A stretch of 7,624 bases of DNA from Gemmatimonadota bacterium (GTDB lineage Bacteria; Gemmatimonadota; Gemmatimonadetes; Longimicrobiales; Gaopeijiaceae). The stretch is from positions 1 to 7,624 of the forward strand of contig JAUXEE010000084.1 in NCBI GenBank assembly GCA_030618065.1, written 5' to 3'. The notes under the pieces were generated by a model that saw only the letters and a program-made list of their open reading frames with translations, had not been told where the DNA came from and made no database searches. The position numbers were made by a program, and so were the translations under genes. Shown here one piece after another: positions 1 through 6,932 of the stretch; the first letter of the stretch is position 1, and the number at the start of each line of letters is the position of its first letter.

Positions 1-3000
1 GGAAGGTCAAATCTCGTTTGGTTCGGTCCCAGGAAACTCCCAGATTCCCGGCCATCTCCACGTTCAGTTCCCGCCCTCTGAGCCAGCCGTCCTGAGCCAT
101 GGTCAGATCCACAGCCAGCCGGAGATTCTGAAGGAAGGGGATCTGGCTGGCTTGGATGATGGGGCGAAGGGTCACCAGAGTGGTATCGACCACATTGAAG
201 AAGGCCGGATCGGAGAGGTCCACCACTTCCACACTTCGGGCGATCTCCTCCACCATGAGCACTCCCTGCTCCACGGTGAGGGCACCTCTCACAAAGGGTC
301 GCCGGTAGCTCTGGGTGACATCCACATACCCGGACAGGCGAGCTTGAACGTCCCGGCGATTCACCGCCAAAAAGTCCTGGGCCTGCACTCTGAGGTTCAA
401 TTCAGGATCGGAAAGAGGGTCCGCCAGGGTAACCGTACCGGTGACTTGGGCCCGGCCACCCGACAGGAAGGAGCCATCCACCGCCACCACACCATCAGGG
501 GTAAGACCAAGGTGAACCTCCACCCCTCCATGGCGGACCCCGAGAGCCGGGAAGAGGGCCGATCCACCAGCCAGGTAAAGATCCCCGGTGGGCTCCAGAT
601 TGGCCGAAGTGCCGGCAAAGTGCAGGTTCCCGGAGAGAGTGCCCTCCACCTCTTCCAGGGATTTCAGGAACGCCAGGGCGATGGCCGCGGGAAAGGAATC
701 CGCCGCGACTCTCAGCTTCACGGGAGCGTCGGGAATCCTCGAGCTATCCGGCTCGATCCTCAGATCCGCAGGAAAGAAGCCACTCGCCGAAAGGACCTCC
801 CGTCCACCGTCGGAAGCCGTCAGATCCAAGGTGACCCGCTGTTCATGGAAGCCCAGATCCGACTCGAGGCTACCCAAGGAAAAATCGCCGTACCTGAGCT
901 CCTGACCGGAAACGGTTCCGACGATCTCCGGGCGACCATGTGACCCGGTCATTCGACCCTCAAAGTCGACGAGTCCTTCCAGCGGTGTCTCCATCTGGAC
1001 GATCCGAGCCAACCGGGAAAGATCCAGCCGCTCCACCTCGAGCTGGAAGTCTCCCTCCCCTCCCCCCTCCAAAGGAAGGAAGCCATCGGCCCGTAGCCGC
1101 ATGGTTCCGGTCCCCGGGCGGATGATCTGAAAATCACGAACCCGGTAGCCCTCCGGGCTCCATGCGAAGGAAGCGGGCCCCCCAAGGTTCCATCGCACGG
1201 TATCGAAGTGGAAGGTGAGCTCGTCCACGTTCACGATTCCCCCCACCAGGGAGTCCAGAGCATAGGTGCCCTGTGCACTGTACCGCTCTTCAGGAGACCG
1301 GATGGCCGTGATTCGCAAACGTCCATTCGATCTCCCGATATTCACTTCCGCATCCCCAGCCTGGAAGCCGAGGGATCGAATATTCAGGGAGTCGGTTCGG
1401 ATCTGTGCTCGAATCCTCCCTTCGTCTCCCGGGAGATCTTCCACGGAGAAGGTGAGGGCGCCGGATTCCACGTAGTCGGTTCGGAAGCGAAGGTTCTGAA
1501 AGTCCAGCGTCCCCTCACCTGTGAATCCTCTGAAACCACCCCGGAATACAGCATTTCCCTGGATGGATCCGTCCACCGCGACTTCAGCAGCGGTGGAAAG
1601 GGTGCCCAGATCCACTCCTTCCCTGGTCAACAAATCCCTCTGGAAGGGACTGAGCTCGTCCAGAATCAAACCCGGCTCCTCCATGAGGAAGGGCCGTAAA
1701 GCCTCCAGAGACTCACTCTGAATCTGAATGGTGAGTTCACCCGGGGGTGCTGCCGAGGCCACCCCGAAAAACCCACTACCCTCCAAACGGCCGAGTTCAC
1801 TCTCTGCTACAAGATCCTGAAGAAGGAGAACGCCATCCTGGATCCTGGCCTCCATGACCGCGGAGTCCACCTCCAGGAAACCCACACGACCTTGGCGCAC
1901 GACGACTCTGGCATCTCCTTGAAGGGAATCCAGGGAAAAGCCCCGCCCGACGATGGAAACCGTTCCGATGAGCCGGGTGGGTTCGGGAAGGGATGGGAGG
2001 AGGTTGGAAAGGACGAACTCCTCCTCTACCTCGGCCTCCACCATATAGCTCTCTGCCACCCTACGGGCATCGAAGCGGGCATTCACGGATATGGGCCCAC
2101 CGGAGGTGTCCAGCTCCGCCTCCACCGCCAATTCGGAGATGGGACCCCGAAGCTCGACCGTTCCGGTGTACTCCCCTTCAAGAGGAAGGGCGGGGAAACT
2201 CTGCCGAAGTGTGGTGAGGGAGAGGGGACTCAGCTTTCCGGTGAGGTCCAGGAAGAGGTCGGTGGAGTCTTGCCGGACCCAGCCCTCCACCGTCACTCGA
2301 CTGGCCCCTCCTGCCGGGCTCGGGACCACCACACCACCCGGCTCCAAACCCACCAAGTTGGCAGCACCCCCGCCCGTGGGAACGTGTGTAAGCTCAGCAT
2401 CGATGCCGAGGCCGTCGCCCAGGAGAGAGCCTGTGAGGACCAGCCGGAGAGCGCCGGGGCCCCTGAGGGTCATGGCAGGAGAGACGCTGGCCAATGTCCC
2501 CCATTCAAGGGGAGCCAGTGTCAAATGGAGTGAGGAGGCGCTGAACCCCCCCCGAAAGCCCATGCGACCCGAGATATCCGCCGTCATCACCCCTACTGAA
2601 TCCGGATCGGTGAGATGGACCAATCCCTCTACCTGGAGTTGGTCCAGGTTGCCGGCCAGGGTGAGATCGCCTTCCACCCGCCCCCGGAGGGACAGTGTGT
2701 CCACGACCCAGGGGTCGGTCACCGCCAGGTCCAGATCACTCATCTCCAGGGCGAGATCCCTGAACCCGATCTCTTCTCCCAGGAAGAGGCCCCCGCGAGC
2801 TTTGATTCTGCCCTGGTCCGAGGTGATCTCCGTGTCCTGGAAGTCCAGCAGAACTCCGTCGTCGCTCAGCTCCAATCCGAAGGGACCTCGGGCATTCCCC
2901 CGGGGGAGGCGATCTTCGATGAAGAAGAGATCTTCAAGAGCAAGGGGATCAGCCTCCCCCTGAACGGCCACCCGAATCCCCCTTTCCTCCCCCCATCGGA

Positions 3001-3850
3001 CATCCACCCGCCCATGGGTTCGGGAGCTTGGCAGGTTCAGGGTCCTCAGTGAGGCCAGGAGCCGGTCTCCCTCTCGCCGAATATCACCCTCGGCCGCGGT
3101 GACCCGGAAGGGTTCCGGCCACACCTCCCCGACGAAGGAGAGCTTCCGGACTTCGAAGCGCTCACCTCGTTGCCCCGGCGCCCTCAGGACGGCCTGCCCC
3201 AACTCGAGCTCGATTTCCCGAAAGCTCAATCGACGGAAGGCGGGACGACCGTCGGGGCCCGGCTCCACCAATATCCTGTCCGAGCCTCGCCGGTCCGGGG
3301 CCAAGGGCAAGAGGATATCCATAGAACCCTGGTGAAGTTCCGCATCCTGGAGGACGATGGTCCGCCTGGGCCCATCCTCCTCGTCGCCGGACTTCCCAGA
3401 CAAGGTGTCCCCCGCGCCGGCCAGGGAATCGGGGAGGGGCACGCCGAGGAAGATGGAGACGGCGTTCATCTGGTCCTGGCCAGGGAAACGTTCCAGCGTG
3501 AGTCGGGGGCGCCAGAACACGACCCCCGTCAGGATCAGATCTCCCCGGAGCAACGCTGGGCCCGAGACCCCGGCCCGAACCGAATCAGCCTGGAGGAAGG
3601 TCCTCCCATCCTCCCCACGAATCGTAACGTCCTGAAAAGTGAACCCACTGAGGAGTCCAGGGGAGGAGATGCCCCGGACCTCGATTTCCCCCCGAATCCC
3701 ACCGCCGATCTGAGCCAAGACCTCCCTCAGGACCCACTCCTTCCCGGCCGGGGTCTTGGTGACGAGAATCAGGAAAAGAAAGAGGATCGCCCCCAACGCC
3801 AGGGCAAGACGGAAGCCGAATCGACTGAACCCCTGCACCCGGGCCCCCAT
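1..3850 (-). CDS. tamB: TamB-like translocation and assembly module protein (AsmA-like/TamB_C), 3' end missing, at least 1283 aa
   Basis: Inner-membrane-anchored protein that should cross the periplasm as a long beta-rich groove to meet TamA; family members act in outer-membrane protein assembly and are implicated in phospholipid transport. The frame is open from the ATG at 3850 to position 1 with no stop. A signal-anchor helix lies at about 13-31, followed by TKTPAGKEWVLREVL and an AsmA/chorein-like N-terminal domain (about 33-120), then an acidic, probably flexible linker (140-162). The rest is hundreds of residues of alternating short beta strands with recurring patterns such as GRVEGDLTLAGNLDQL and GEYTGTVELRGPISEL, typical of TamB. 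From about residue 1160 (VQARLSGYVDV, VRGALTVEQGVLMVEE, LNVEMAGNLGVSW) it matches the start of the C-terminal TamB (DUF490) domain, so perhaps 200 residues are missing. The ATG overlaps the tamA stop by 1 nt (TGATG) with only a partial Shine-Dalgarno (AGG, 3858-3860), pointing to translational coupling. A G8 tract lies in the frame at 2546-2553. Confidence 0.9.
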   Translation of the reverse strand, partial: MGARVQGFSRFGFRLALALGAILFLFLILVTKTPAGKEWVLREVLAQIGGGIRGEIEVRGISSPGLLSGFTFQDVTIRGEDGRTFLQADSVRAGVSGPALLRGDLILTGVVFWRPRLTLERFPGQDQMNAVSIFLGVPLPDSLAGAGDTLSGKSGDEEDGPRRTIVLQDAELHQGSMDILLPLAPDRRGSDRILVEPGPDGRPAFRRLSFREIELELGQAVLRAPGQRGERFEVRKLSFVGEVWPEPFRVTAAEGDIRREGDRLLASLRTLNLPSSRTHGRVDVRWGEERGIRVAVQGEADPLALEDLFFIEDRLPRGNARGPFGLELSDDGVLLDFQDTEITSDQGRIKARGGLFLGEEIGFRDLALEMSDLDLAVTDPWVVDTLSLRGRVEGDLTLAGNLDQLQVEGLVHLTDPDSVGVMTADISGRMGFRGGFSASSLHLTLAPLEWGTLASVSPAMTLRGPGALRLVLTGSLLGDGLGIDAELTHVPTGGGAANLVGLEPGGVVVPSPAGGASRVTVEGWVRQDSTDLFLDLTGKLSPLSLTTLRQSFPALPLEGEYTGTVELRGPISELAVEAELDTSGGPISVNARFDARRVAESYMVEAEVEEEFVLSNLLPSLPEPTRLIGTVSIVGRGFSLDSLQGDARVVVRQGRVGFLEVDSAVMEARIQDGVLLLQDLVAESELGRLEGSGFFGVASAAPPGELTIQIQSESLEALRPFLMEEPGLILDELSPFQRDLLTREGVDLGTLSTAAEVAVDGSIQGNAVFRGGFRGFTGEGTLDFQNLRFRTDYVESGALTFSVEDLPGDEGRIRAQIRTDSLNIRSLGFQAGDAEVNIGRSNGRLRITAIRSPEERYSAQGTYALDSLVGGIVNVDELTFHFDTVRWNLGGPASFAWSPEGYRVRDFQIIRPGTGTMRLRADGFLPLEGGGEGDFQLEVERLDLSRLARIVQMETPLEGLVDFEGRMTGSHGRPEIVGTVSGQELRYGDFSLGSLESDLGFHEQRVTLDLTASDGGREVLSASGFFPADLRIEPDSSRIPDAPVKLRVAADSFPAAIALAFLKSLEEVEGTLSGNLHFAGTSANLEPTGDLYLAGGSALFPALGVRHGGVEVHLGLTPDGVVAVDGSFLSGGRAQVTGTVTLADPLSDPELNLRVQAQDFLAVNRRDVQARLSGYVDVTQSYRRPFVRGALTVEQGVLMVEEIARSVEVVDLSDPAFFNVVDTTLVTLRPIIQASQIPFLQNLRLAVDLTMAQDGWLRGRELNVEMAGNLGVSWDRTKRDLTF
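2546..2553 (-). repeat. G8 homopolymer tract within tamB
   Basis: Eight consecutive G on the coding strand (C on the plus strand) encode part of the MGFRGGF segment at about residues 431-437 of the TamB-like protein. The frame is intact as given. Such tracts can slip in replication or in sequencing, and a one-base change here would truncate the protein. Confidence 0.6.
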
Positions 3851-6081
3851 CAGAACGCCTGCCCGATGGAGAGGTGGAGCTGGAAGCGGCGGAGATTCCA
3901 AGGACCCAGGCCCTCACCCCAGAGCACCGGGTTCTCCAGAACGACGAGGTCATCGAGAACGACAAAGGCAGGAGATTCGCCCGGGCGGAGCTCGATCTTC
4001 TCCGTCACCACCGGCAGTTCTTCCCCACCTCCGAAACGGTAGGCCAGGTCAACCCGGACGGGTCCGATAGGACTGAAGTACCGTATCCCGAACCCGGGCG
4101 TGAACTCCAGATCGGCCAGAGCGGGCGTCGCGTCCTCGTCCCACACCTGCCCGAAATCCAGAAAGGTCGCGCCCTCCCACAGCTGCCCGGCTACGGGAAA
4201 CCTGACCTCGAGACTCCCCTCGAGGAGTCTCGTGCCACCCGTTGGGCGAGGAAGAAAGTCGTCATCGCCCAGCACCCCGGCGTCACAGGTGAGATCCGCC
4301 ACTTCCGTTGGAGTGCATGGGACGATGTCTCCGCGGGGCCTCATCAACGTCTCAACGTCCTCGAGATAGAGGACCCGGGGGCCCAGTCGGTTCTGGCCAA
4401 AACCTCGAACGCTGTTGGCGCCCCCCGCGAAGAGCCGTTTCTCAGGATGCACGATTTCACTCGATGCCTGGTCCTGACCCAGGCCCCCAAACCCCTCGGC
4501 ACTCACCCATCCAGCCCGCAGCCGGGCGCCGAAAACCCCCCGGCTCCGACCCTGAGTGTGCCAGGTGGCTTCAGATATCACCCGTGTGTAGCGGAAGTCG
4601 GAACCGGTCCAGTCCCCGGCGTGCTCAAAATCCACCACCGCCGAATACCCTCGAGTGGGGCTGAGAGCCTGGTTCCGCCTGTCCTGGGAGAAGGAGATCC
4701 CCACCGGGGAGAGAAGATTGGATTCCTTGAGTAGCTCGATCTCTTCAGAAGTGCAGATAAGGTAGGTGGAGCAGAAGAACACCTCTGCGGCGTCGAGGCT
4801 CGATAGCTGGGGCCTGAACGATAGGCCGAGAAGGGTGGAGACAGCCACTGTCCGGGAAAAGCCCAGGCTCATCCCCACGGCTTCCCGAACGAAGACGGGA
4901 GGAATGGACTGCCGTTCAGCGAAAAGCCTGGCCGAGATGGAGTTGCGAGGGGAGAAGAACCAGGGTTGGGTGAAGTCGGCGGAGATCAGCCCGGTCAATT
5001 CGCCGTATTCATCCGTGCCCGCGCCCCTACATAGGCGCGTACTCTCCAGAGGGGAGGCGAGGATGTTGGAAACCCTCCCCGTGACCTGCAGGCGGCGAGC
5101 GCCTCCGAAGAAGTTCCGGCTGTTCCACCTGGCTTCGAGAATAAAGCACTCGGCGGTGCTGAGCCCTCCGCCGGTTCGGACCCTATGGAGGTCATCCTCC
5201 TGGACCTGAATGGTGAGCGGAAGGATGGAGTCCACGGCCAAGAGAGTATCGGGAACAAAGTTCACAAACCGGAAGATGTCCAGGTTGTACAAGTTCCGCT
5301 GGCCGGCGAACTGGAGGTCCTCCTGGTATAGGTCCCCCTCCTTGAAGGGGAGCATACGCCGAACGACGGCCGCATCCATCGTCGGTTCCCTCCCCTGGGT
5401 CGCGCTGATATCCACCCTTACCGGGCCGAACCGGGTCAATGGACCGGGATAGAGGTCAAAGGTCACCTGGGCTTCGTAGGGAGTCTCGCTGGGGATGTCG
5501 TAGTTACGCAGCACATCCACATGGGGAAACCCCCGGTTCCTGAACCGGGTCTCCAGCGTGTCCCGGGTAGCGTCCAGGGCGATCAAGCTCAGCGGCTCAC
5601 CCACCCGGAGGGGCAGATCCTCCAGAACCGAGGAGTCGGAGAGCTCTTCCGCCCCTCGGAAGTTCACCTCCACGACCCGGATGGGCTCTCCCTCCTGGAT
5701 CTGGAAGGTGATCCGGACCTCATTCTCGTTGGGCCGGTTGAGAAGGGTATCCACTACCGTTTCGCGGAAGCCTCGCTGGTAGTAAAAGAGCTGGACCCGG
5801 GCCGCATCCCTCCTGAATTCACGTTCGCTCAGGAAGTAGGGGTCCAGGGAGAAGTCGGCCCCGGCCAGACAGAAGGGAATGAGCTGAAAGAGGAAGGACC
5901 TGCACTCTGTTTCGCGGGTGATGATGGCGTTGGCGAGCACCTCATTCGGGACCTGACGATTCCCTTGGAAACGGAGGCTGGTCACCTCTTGAAGGCCGAT
6001 CTGCCCGGAGAGAGGCTCCTGCGCCATGAGCGATAGGCTCAGGGCGCCTGCCAGCAACAAGAGGGAGGACCTCCTCCTCAT
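3850..6081 (-). CDS. tamA: TamA-type outer-membrane protein (Omp85/BamA superfamily), 743 aa
   Basis: Outer-membrane barrel with periplasmic POTRA domains, the partner of TamB in the translocation and assembly module. An n-region RRR and hydrophobic h-region (5-19) form a signal peptide with cleavage probably near residue 20. Three POTRA-like units follow, at about 30-130, 131-215 and 216-297; BamA of E. coli has five and TamA three. The barrel spans about 300-743 and carries the Omp85 loop-6 VRGF motif at 558-561, GTRLLEGSLEVRFP (616-629), and the penultimate-strand motif RYFSPIGPVRVDLAYRF (667-683). The protein ends in an aromatic residue (QAF), as expected for an outer-membrane beta-signal. 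Oddities: cysteines at 60 and 71 in POTRA 1, 312 and 351 in the early barrel, and pairs 437/443 and 589/599 in probable extracellular loops; also a long insertion (about 684-728) before the last strand. The start is supported by a strong Shine-Dalgarno. A BamA role is the alternative, but three POTRAs and the overlapping tamB gene favour TamA. Confidence 0.88.
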   Translation of the reverse strand: MRRRSSLLLLAGALSLSLMAQEPLSGQIGLQEVTSLRFQGNRQVPNEVLANAIITRETECRSFLFQLIPFCLAGADFSLDPYFLSEREFRRDAARVQLFYYQRGFRETVVDTLLNRPNENEVRITFQIQEGEPIRVVEVNFRGAEELSDSSVLEDLPLRVGEPLSLIALDATRDTLETRFRNRGFPHVDVLRNYDIPSETPYEAQVTFDLYPGPLTRFGPVRVDISATQGREPTMDAAVVRRMLPFKEGDLYQEDLQFAGQRNLYNLDIFRFVNFVPDTLLAVDSILPLTIQVQEDDLHRVRTGGGLSTAECFILEARWNSRNFFGGARRLQVTGRVSNILASPLESTRLCRGAGTDEYGELTGLISADFTQPWFFSPRNSISARLFAERQSIPPVFVREAVGMSLGFSRTVAVSTLLGLSFRPQLSSLDAAEVFFCSTYLICTSEEIELLKESNLLSPVGISFSQDRRNQALSPTRGYSAVVDFEHAGDWTGSDFRYTRVISEATWHTQGRSRGVFGARLRAGWVSAEGFGGLGQDQASSEIVHPEKRLFAGGANSVRGFGQNRLGPRVLYLEDVETLMRPRGDIVPCTPTEVADLTCDAGVLGDDDFLPRPTGGTRLLEGSLEVRFPVAGQLWEGATFLDFGQVWDEDATPALADLEFTPGFGIRYFSPIGPVRVDLAYRFGGGEELPVVTEKIELRPGESPAFVVLDDLVVLENPVLWGEGLGPWNLRRFQLHLSIGQAF
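4209..4232. repeat. Perfect 9-bp inverted repeat with 6-nt loop inside tamA
   Basis: Arms CGAGACTCC (4209-4217) and GGAGTCTCG (4224-4232) are exact reverse complements separated by 6 nt. It lies in the tamA barrel codons around LLEGSLEV (residues 617-624). No T-run follows on either strand, so it is not an intrinsic terminator. It could form an mRNA hairpin, or be a chance result of GC-rich codons; no function is claimed. Confidence 0.45.
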
Positions 6082-6923
6082 CCCGGCCCCTCCTCTTCCC
6101 CAAGGAAACCGGCCTCCCTCGGGAAGGCATGGGTTCCGACGGGAACAAAACCACCCTCTTCGCCAACAAAAAGATAGTGGGTGATCACCATGCGGTCCCC
6201 AGCTATTCCTATCAGATTGAAGCTGTTCTTCTTCCTCTCCCTGGCCCTTCCTCTCCGGGATGTCGTCGTTCCCGAATGGGCGATGACGATCCCCTTCCTC
6301 CCCTCCCCCGCGGGGAAAGTGTCCAGGGAGTTGGCGATGTAGGCACGATGGAGATGTCCGCCCAGGATCAACTCCACCTTCATCTTGCTGAAAGCGTCCA
6401 AATATCTTTGGAACCCGGGAAGGACCTGGTCGGACTCGTAGTCCGGGGCCGGGGCCAGGTGATGATGAAGCACCACCACTCTCAGCTCCCCCTCGGGGGC
6501 ATCATGGAAGGCATGGGCGGCGAAAAGGAGCTGCCGATCCCGAATGCGACCGTTGACGATGGCCCGGAGAGGAGCTGTGGTGTTCAGGGAAACCACCGTC
6601 GCGCCCTTTACGGCCGTGACGGTGTCCAACTCCTGGGAGATGAACTCCCGGTAATTCCTGAGAGGGGCGAAGAGCCGTTCCCACACTCGGTAGAGAGGCA
6701 CATCGTGGTTCCCCGGAGTCACCACGACGGGCGCATCGGGTAACCCCCGGAGAAAGTCCCGGGCCTCCTGGAATTCCCTGACCTTCGCCCGCTGAGTGAA
6801 GTCCCCGGAGAGCACGATGAGGTCCGGGGAGAGATCCCGGATGGCCTGCAGAAAGACGCCGGCAACCTTGGCATCGAAAGGCTTGCCGAAATGCAGGTCC
6901 GAGCCGTGGAGAATGGTCAGCAT
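6078..6923 (-). CDS. Calcineurin-like metallophosphoesterase, Icc/CpdA-like (class III), 281 aa
   Basis: A probable soluble dinuclear-metal phosphoesterase; no signal peptide or membrane helix is visible. The full motif set is present in order: GSDLHFG with D9 and H11; SGDFTQ with D41; GNHD at 71-74; HHH at 153-155; GGHLH with H190 and H192. GNHD rather than GNRD argues against LpxH and for the Icc/CpdA/GpdQ group, which includes cyclic-nucleotide and glycerophosphodiester phosphodiesterases; the substrate cannot be read from sequence. A basic stretch (223-232, RRGRARERKK) follows the GHxH motif, and the tail is acidic. The ATG at 6923 is chosen because MLTILHGSDLH begins the canonical first strand, AAGG lies 5 nt upstream, and it follows the lgt stop by 7 nt. 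A longer ATG start at 7016 would overlap lgt by 86 nt and add 31 residues that do not look like this fold. The stop overlaps the tamA start (ATGA), so the two are probably translationally coupled. Confidence 0.9.
   Translation of the reverse strand: MLTILHGSDLHFGKPFDAKVAGVFLQAIRDLSPDLIVLSGDFTQRAKVREFQEARDFLRGLPDAPVVVTPGNHDVPLYRVWERLFAPLRNYREFISQELDTVTAVKGATVVSLNTTAPLRAIVNGRIRDRQLLFAAHAFHDAPEGELRVVVLHHHLAPAPDYESDQVLPGFQRYLDAFSKMKVELILGGHLHRAYIANSLDTFPAGEGRKGIVIAHSGTTTSRRGRARERKKNSFNLIGIAGDRMVITHYLFVGEEGGFVPVGTHAFPREAGFLGEEEGPG
6089..6094 (-). promoter_or_regulatory. Strong Shine-Dalgarno of tamA
   Basis: A perfect AGGAGG on the minus strand lies 7 nt before the tamA ATG at 6081, inside the last codons of the phosphoesterase gene. 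It fixes the tamA start and means tamA can recruit ribosomes itself even though its start codon overlaps the preceding stop. Confidence 0.8.
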
Positions 6924-6928
6924 CAATA

Positions 6929-6932
6929 CCTT
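6929..6932 (-). promoter_or_regulatory. Ribosome binding site of the metallophosphoesterase gene
   Basis: AAGG on the minus strand overlaps the lgt TAA stop and lies 5 nt before the ATG at 6923. It supports this start over the upstream in-frame ATG at 7016, and its overlap with the lgt stop suggests that ribosomes finishing lgt could reinitiate here. Confidence 0.6.

Noticed and set aside
152..943. 263-codon open frame on the plus strand
   Set aside because: It is antisense to the continuous tamB frame; the translation is low-complexity, rich in G, H, R and Q, with no recognisable fold. The same holds for the other long plus-strand frames at 1208-1699, 1892-2533, 2091-2963, 2615-3052 and 3170-4042.
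3874..4734. 286-codon open frame on the plus strand over tamA
   Set aside because: It is antisense to the well-supported tamA barrel, and its composition reflects the complement of GC-rich codons. Plus-strand frames at 4766-5209, 5521-6036 and 6129-6743 are rejected for the same reason.
3850..6081. BamA identity for the Omp85 protein
   Set aside because: Only about three POTRA units are visible and the gene overlaps tamB, whereas BamA normally has five POTRAs and other neighbours. BamA cannot be fully excluded without a phylogeny.
6078..6923. LpxH (UDP-2,3-diacylglucosamine hydrolase) identity for the phosphoesterase
   Set aside because: The third motif is GNHD rather than the GNRD of LpxH, and the overall motif layout fits the Icc/CpdA group.
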